The notes below the pieces were generated by a model. It was not told the origin of the DNA and searched no databases. It saw only the letters and a list, made by a program, of their open reading frames with translations. DNA of 64,000 bases, from NCBI GenBank assembly GCA_017847725.1, contig JAGAXW010000010.1, positions 62,001 to 126,000 of the forward strand. Direction: 5' to 3'. Positions 61,110 to 64,000 of this stretch are shown here, one piece after another. The stretch's first letter is position 1, and each line of letters begins with the position of its first letter. The DNA comes from Prevotella sp. GTDB lineage: Bacteria; Bacteroidota; Bacteroidia; Bacteroidales; Bacteroidaceae. Position numbers and translations under genes: made by a program.

Positions 61110-62888
61110 TCACTGCTCAGGGAGGGTCAGCACAAAGCGTGCGCCCTTGGTGTAGTGCTCGTCCAGCTCAAGTTGTCCTCCGAGTAGCGTGGCCAGTTTC
61201 TGGCTGATGGTCAGTCCCAGTCCGAATCCTTGTTTGAAGTTGTCTACCTTATAGAATCTGTCGAAAATCTTGTCCTTGTGCTCCTTGTTGATGCCAATGC
61301 CCGTATCTGTGATGGTGAACTCGACGCCGCCATGGGCCGCACGCTCTCTGACGCGCAGTTCCACAGAGCCGTCCTTGGTGAACTTCAGTGCGTTGTTCAC
61401 GAGTTGGGTCAGTATCTTGTCCAGCGCCAACCGGTTGGTGCGCAGGGTAAAGCCCTTGTCGACCAGGCTAACGAATTTCATGGAAAGCAGTCTGTCGTTG
61501 TCCAGTTCCATCTTGTCCATGATGTCTTGGCAGAACTGGTTGACGTCCACCATGTCGTTACGCTCGTAATACTCTTTGCTCTCGTTGTCGGCAATCTCCA
61601 GCAGTTCGTTGATGATTTGCGTAATTTCCGTGGTGTTTTTGCTGATGTCGTTGATCATGTGGTTGCGCTCCTTCTCGTCCAGCTCGTAGTCGGGATTGGT
61701 GATAATCTGCGCAAAGCCGGTGATGACGTTCAGCGGGGTGCGGATTTCGTGACTGACGTGCTCGATGAACGAGGTCTTCATGCGGTCCGACTCCTTGGCG
61801 TGGTTGAGGGCTATCTCCAACTCCTGGTTTTTCTTCAGCAGGCGTTTCTGATAGGCTCTGCGTGTCAGGTAGCGCCATATCAGCAGTCCTGTGACTATTA
61901 TCAGCAGCACCACGACGGCCGCCAGCCAGTACATTCGTGACTTGATTACCTCCTGCTGGGCTTTCTTCACCTCCATCTCTGCATTCATCTCGTTCATGTT
62001 CTGGTAGATGAGGTTTGCGTTCAGCGAGTCTATGGCTTCCAACTTGCGTTGCTGTTCGTGTATTACCATGTCCTTGTCACCTTTCAGCTTGTAGAGTTGG
62101 ATGAGCATGTCGAAGTAGCCCATGTTGTTCGAGTAGAGGTCCCTTTTGTTAATCAGTCGGAGGGCTTCGTCGTAGTTGCCGTTGAACACCTCCTTGATGG
62201 TCTGCATGATGCCATCGTTCTGCTTGTCCTGAAGGTTGTTCTCCCTTTTCAGGATATTGTATTCGTCCAGTATTTGGAAAAACGAGGGTGAGTCGTTCTT
62301 GAAGTAGTAGGCCAGCGCTTTCATGGTCTGGGCGTAATTGTAGTGGCTGGGATACTTCTTGCAGTAGGGTAGGATATAGTCCACCAGTCTGATGGCCTCG
62401 TCGGGGTGGTTGGAGCTTTCGAGGTTGGCAGCTGCCAGATAGGCGCCTATCAGTCCGATAGTGTCTTTGGGTGACACAGCCTTGATGGCCTTGTCGCTGT
62501 AGTAGCGTGACATCTTGTAGTTGCCCCTGTCCTCATAGATGACGGACATCGTGCTGTATATCATGTCGAAATGGCTGTCGCCCTGCTCTTTCATCTCCTC
62601 CAACACCTTTTTAGCCAGCTTCAGCGCCTTGTTGTTGCGCCCCATGTTGACTTCGTAGGTCACCTCGTTGATGCGGAAGACATAGTAGCCCTCTCGGCCA
62701 CTGCGCTTTTCCATGATGGCCCTTACCTGCTGGTTCAACTGGTAGAACTCCTTTTGTTTGTCGGGCTGGCTGAACAGCTCGTAGTAGCGCTGCATCAGCA
62801 GTTGCTCGTCGTCAGTATATGGCTCTTTTGCCTTCAGCGAGGTGGCGAACAGTAGGAGCAGGACGGTGAGCAGGGGGATGGATTTCAT
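61110..62888 (-). CDS. TPR-containing sensor histidine kinase
   Basis: The 592-residue protein has signal peptide MKSIPLLTVLLLLFATSLKAK and a periplasmic helical region of tetratricopeptide type (residues ~25-300, e.g. NNKALKLAKKVLEEMKEQGD and DRGNYKMSRYYSDKAIKAV). One span lies near 318-340 (MYWLAAVVVLLIIVTGLLIWRY), followed by a coiled linker. The HisKA domain has FIEHVSHEIRTPLNVITGFAQII with the phospho-accepting His near 380. The HATPase domain has QLVNNALKFTKDGSVEL (N box), FTITDTGIGINKEHKDKIFD (G1) and GFGLGLTISQKLATLLGG (G2). There is no receiver or output domain and no response regulator next to it, so it is an orphan kinase. The signal is unknown. Confidence 0.9.
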   Translation of the reverse strand: MKSIPLLTVLLLLFATSLKAKEPYTDDEQLLMQRYYELFSQPDKQKEFYQLNQQVRAIMEKRSGREGYYVFRINEVTYEVNMGRNNKALKLAKKVLEEMKEQGDSHFDMIYSTMSVIYEDRGNYKMSRYYSDKAIKAVSPKDTIGLIGAYLAAANLESSNHPDEAIRLVDYILPYCKKYPSHYNYAQTMKALAYYFKNDSPSFFQILDEYNILKRENNLQDKQNDGIMQTIKEVFNGNYDEALRLINKRDLYSNNMGYFDMLIQLYKLKGDKDMVIHEQQRKLEAIDSLNANLIYQNMNEMNAEMEVKKAQQEVIKSRMYWLAAVVVLLIIVTGLLIWRYLTRRAYQKRLLKKNQELEIALNHAKESDRMKTSFIEHVSHEIRTPLNVITGFAQIITNPDYELDEKERNHMINDISKNTTEITQIINELLEIADNESKEYYERNDMVDVNQFCQDIMDKMELDNDRLLSMKFVSLVDKGFTLRTNRLALDKILTQLVNNALKFTKDGSVELRVRERAAHGGVEFTITDTGIGINKEHKDKIFDRFYKVDNFKQGFGLGLTISQKLATLLGGQLELDEHYTKGARFVLTLPEQ

Positions 62889-62892
62889 AGGC

Positions 62893-63732
62893 TTATAGTT
62901 TTTGTTTGCGGTTCATGCACACCCATCCGACGATGATGAAGGGGATGGAGAGTATCTGTCCCATATCCAGCGGCAGCGAGGCTTCGAAGGCCTCTTGTAC
63001 CTCCTTGGTATATTCGATGAAGAAGCGGAACGTGAAGATGTACGTCAGGCAGAATCCGAAGTACCAACCCGTACCCACCTGCGGACTTCTGGCCGATGAC
63101 TGCTGGCTGTTGGTGCTTTTCTTATAGATGGCCCACAGGGTGACGAACAGCAGGGCGTAGGCGATGGCCTCGTAGAGCTGTCCCGGGTGGCGCGGATAGC
63201 TGTCGACGCGCTCGAAGATGAATGCCCAGGGCACGTCGGTCACCTTGCCGATAATCTCCGAGTTCATCAGGTTGCCCAGTCGGATGAAGCAGGCCGTGGT
63301 ACCTGTGGCGATAGCGATGTTGTCGAGCACGCGCCAGATGTTGAGCCGCGTCTTGCGCACATACAGCCACAGGGCGATGATGAGGCCCAGCGTGCCTCCG
63401 TGCGAGGCCAATCCCTCGAAGCCCGTAAACTTCCAGCCACCATCGGGCAGGATATGGATGGGCAATACCATCTCCACCACACCCTGCCAGCTGCTCAGGA
63501 AGTAGTCGGGCTGGTAGAACAGGCAGTGGCCCAGGCGGGCGCCCACCAGAATGCCTACGAAGCAGTAGACGAAGAGCGGGTCGAACAGTTCGTCCTTGAT
63601 GTGCTGTTCCTTATAGAGCCGTTTCACCACCAGGTAGGCCAGCGCCAGTCCGACGAGCCAGCACAACGAGTACCAACGGAAGGGTCCGATGGTCAGCGAC
63701 GGATTCCAGAGTATGTATAGTTGAAGGTTCAT
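62893..63732 (-). CDS. lgt: Prolipoprotein diacylglyceryl transferase
   Basis: Transfers diacylglycerol from phosphatidylglycerol to the lipobox Cys of prolipoproteins, the first step of lipoprotein maturation. The 279-residue protein has about seven spans. Motifs: [35 protein letters not shown] (catalytic His-Gly region), [23 protein letters not shown] (the Lgt signature with Arg and Asn), and [17 protein letters not shown] Ser/Gln-rich stretch ([13 protein letters not shown]) in the loop before the last spans looks like a degenerate heptamer repeat (63088-63116). Its stop is 4 bp before the kinase start, so the two are probably co-transcribed. Confidence 0.93.
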   Translation of the reverse strand: MNLQLYILWNPSLTIGPFRWYSLCWLVGLALAYLVVKRLYKEQHIKDELFDPLFVYCFVGILVGARLGHCLFYQPDYFLSSWQGVVEMVLPIHILPDGGWKFTGFEGLASHGGTLGLIIALWLYVRKTRLNIWRVLDNIAIATGTTACFIRLGNLMNSEIIGKVTDVPWAFIFERVDSYPRHPGQLYEAIAYALLFVTLWAIYKKSTNSQQSSARSPQVGTGWYFGFCLTYIFTFRFFIEYTKEVQEAFEASLPLDMGQILSIPFIIVGWVCMNRKQKL

Positions 63733-63760
63733 AGTTCGGGGTTCATAGTTTTATGTTGAT

Positions 63761-64000
63761 TTATACGTTGAAGCGGAAGTGCATGATGTCGCCGTCCTGC
63801 ACCACGTAGTCCTTGCCCTCGATGCCCATCTTGCCCGCCTCGCGGACGGCAGCCTCAGAGCCGTAGTGGATATAGTCGTCATACTTGATGACCTCGGCAC
63901 GGATGAATCCCTTCTCAAAGTCGGTGTGGATGACGCCGGCACACTGCGGAGCCTTCCAGCCCTTCTTGTAGGTCCAGGCCTTTACCTCCATTTCGCCGGC
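63761..64000 (-). CDS. ychF: C-terminal part of YchF/OLA1-type ATPase (cut by the window edge)
   Basis: The frame is open to the right edge; the first visible residues are [20 protein letters not shown]. The 79 residues [36 protein letters not shown] ... [17 protein letters not shown] are the TGS-type C-terminal domain of YchF (Obg-related, ATP-preferring GTPase-like protein that binds ribosomes). [16 protein letters not shown] and the terminal [13 protein letters not shown] are diagnostic. The G domain lies outside the window. The stop is 28 nt from the lgt start on the same strand, so lgt may be in the same operon. Confidence 0.9.
   Translation of the reverse strand, partial: AGEMEVKAWTYKKGWKAPQCAGVIHTDFEKGFIRAEVIKYDDYIHYGSEAAVREAGKMGIEGKDYVVQDGDIMHFRFNV

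Overview
The window is chromosomal DNA from a Bacteroidota bacterium, most likely Prevotella or a close relative in the Bacteroidales. Four things point there. Promoters have the TTTG / 19-21 bp / TAnnTTTG form. The fumarate reductase is the three-subunit Bacteroidetes type with a single cytochrome b subunit. Several secreted proteins end in type IX-like sorting tails, and there is a PorZ candidate. Housekeeping orthologs (GyrB, RecO, MutS, LeuS, PolA, NadA, MnmG) have Bacteroidales lengths. No species call is possible from sequence reading alone.

Layout. 0-3.7 kb: quinol:fumarate reductase/succinate dehydrogenase operon. 3.7-6.6 kb: msrA, a structured non-coding RNA or attenuator, a small lipoprotein, a secreted Cys-rich protein and a HigBA toxin-antitoxin pair. 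6.6-9.1 kb: DUF2147 protein, a fucose-isomerase-like protein, the C-terminal stub of a dicarboxylate symporter, and copy A of a roughly 330-375 bp intergenic repeat. 9.2-11.8 kb: sufS, a small membrane protein, dusB. 11.8-21.1 kb: a pectin block with a 1798-residue CE12-CE8 esterase, a membrane sensor fused directly to an AraC domain, and a sodium:amino-acid symporter. 21.2-25.9 kb: ung, DUF3109, AraC regulator, gyrB, rpsT, tRNA-Glu. 26-30 kb: recO and a metal/redox operon (ferritin-like protein, 57-residue winged-helix protein, ZIP transporter, metallo-beta-lactamase/rubredoxin fusion) divergent from an AraC regulator.

30-42 kb holds core genes and replication landmarks. mnmG, apt and uvrC are interleaved with two 15/16 matches to the ParB site parS. 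dtd, a MazG-like gene, deoC, ispB and polA follow. A 450-bp AT-rich region between trmH and nadA carries three perfect DnaA boxes plus variants and is read here as oriC. Repeat copy B lies in inverted orientation after nadA.

42.6-49.4 kb is a visibly AT-rich envelope cluster: phosphoethanolamine transferase, membrane protein, GT2 glycosyltransferase, decayed GT-C gene, CotH-like protein and acyltransferase. It abuts porZ-like, rdgB, yitT-like and leuS. 56-58.5 kb is a scar region: remnants of two secreted proteins flank a Y1 (REP-associated) transposase with a C-terminal domain resembling the DprA/SLOG Rossmann fold. mutS, a TPR histidine kinase, lgt and the C-terminal end of ychF finish the window.

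The strongest novelty candidates are the inverted pair of structured repeats (with one covarying stem), the Y1-transposase/DprA-like fusion, the mutually exclusive RNA folds at 4.3-4.7 kb, the kinase-less sensor-AraC regulator, the A16 tract inside a promoter spacer, and (GCCAACR)n heptamer insertions inside conserved genes. All functions are inferred by reading; no database search was run.
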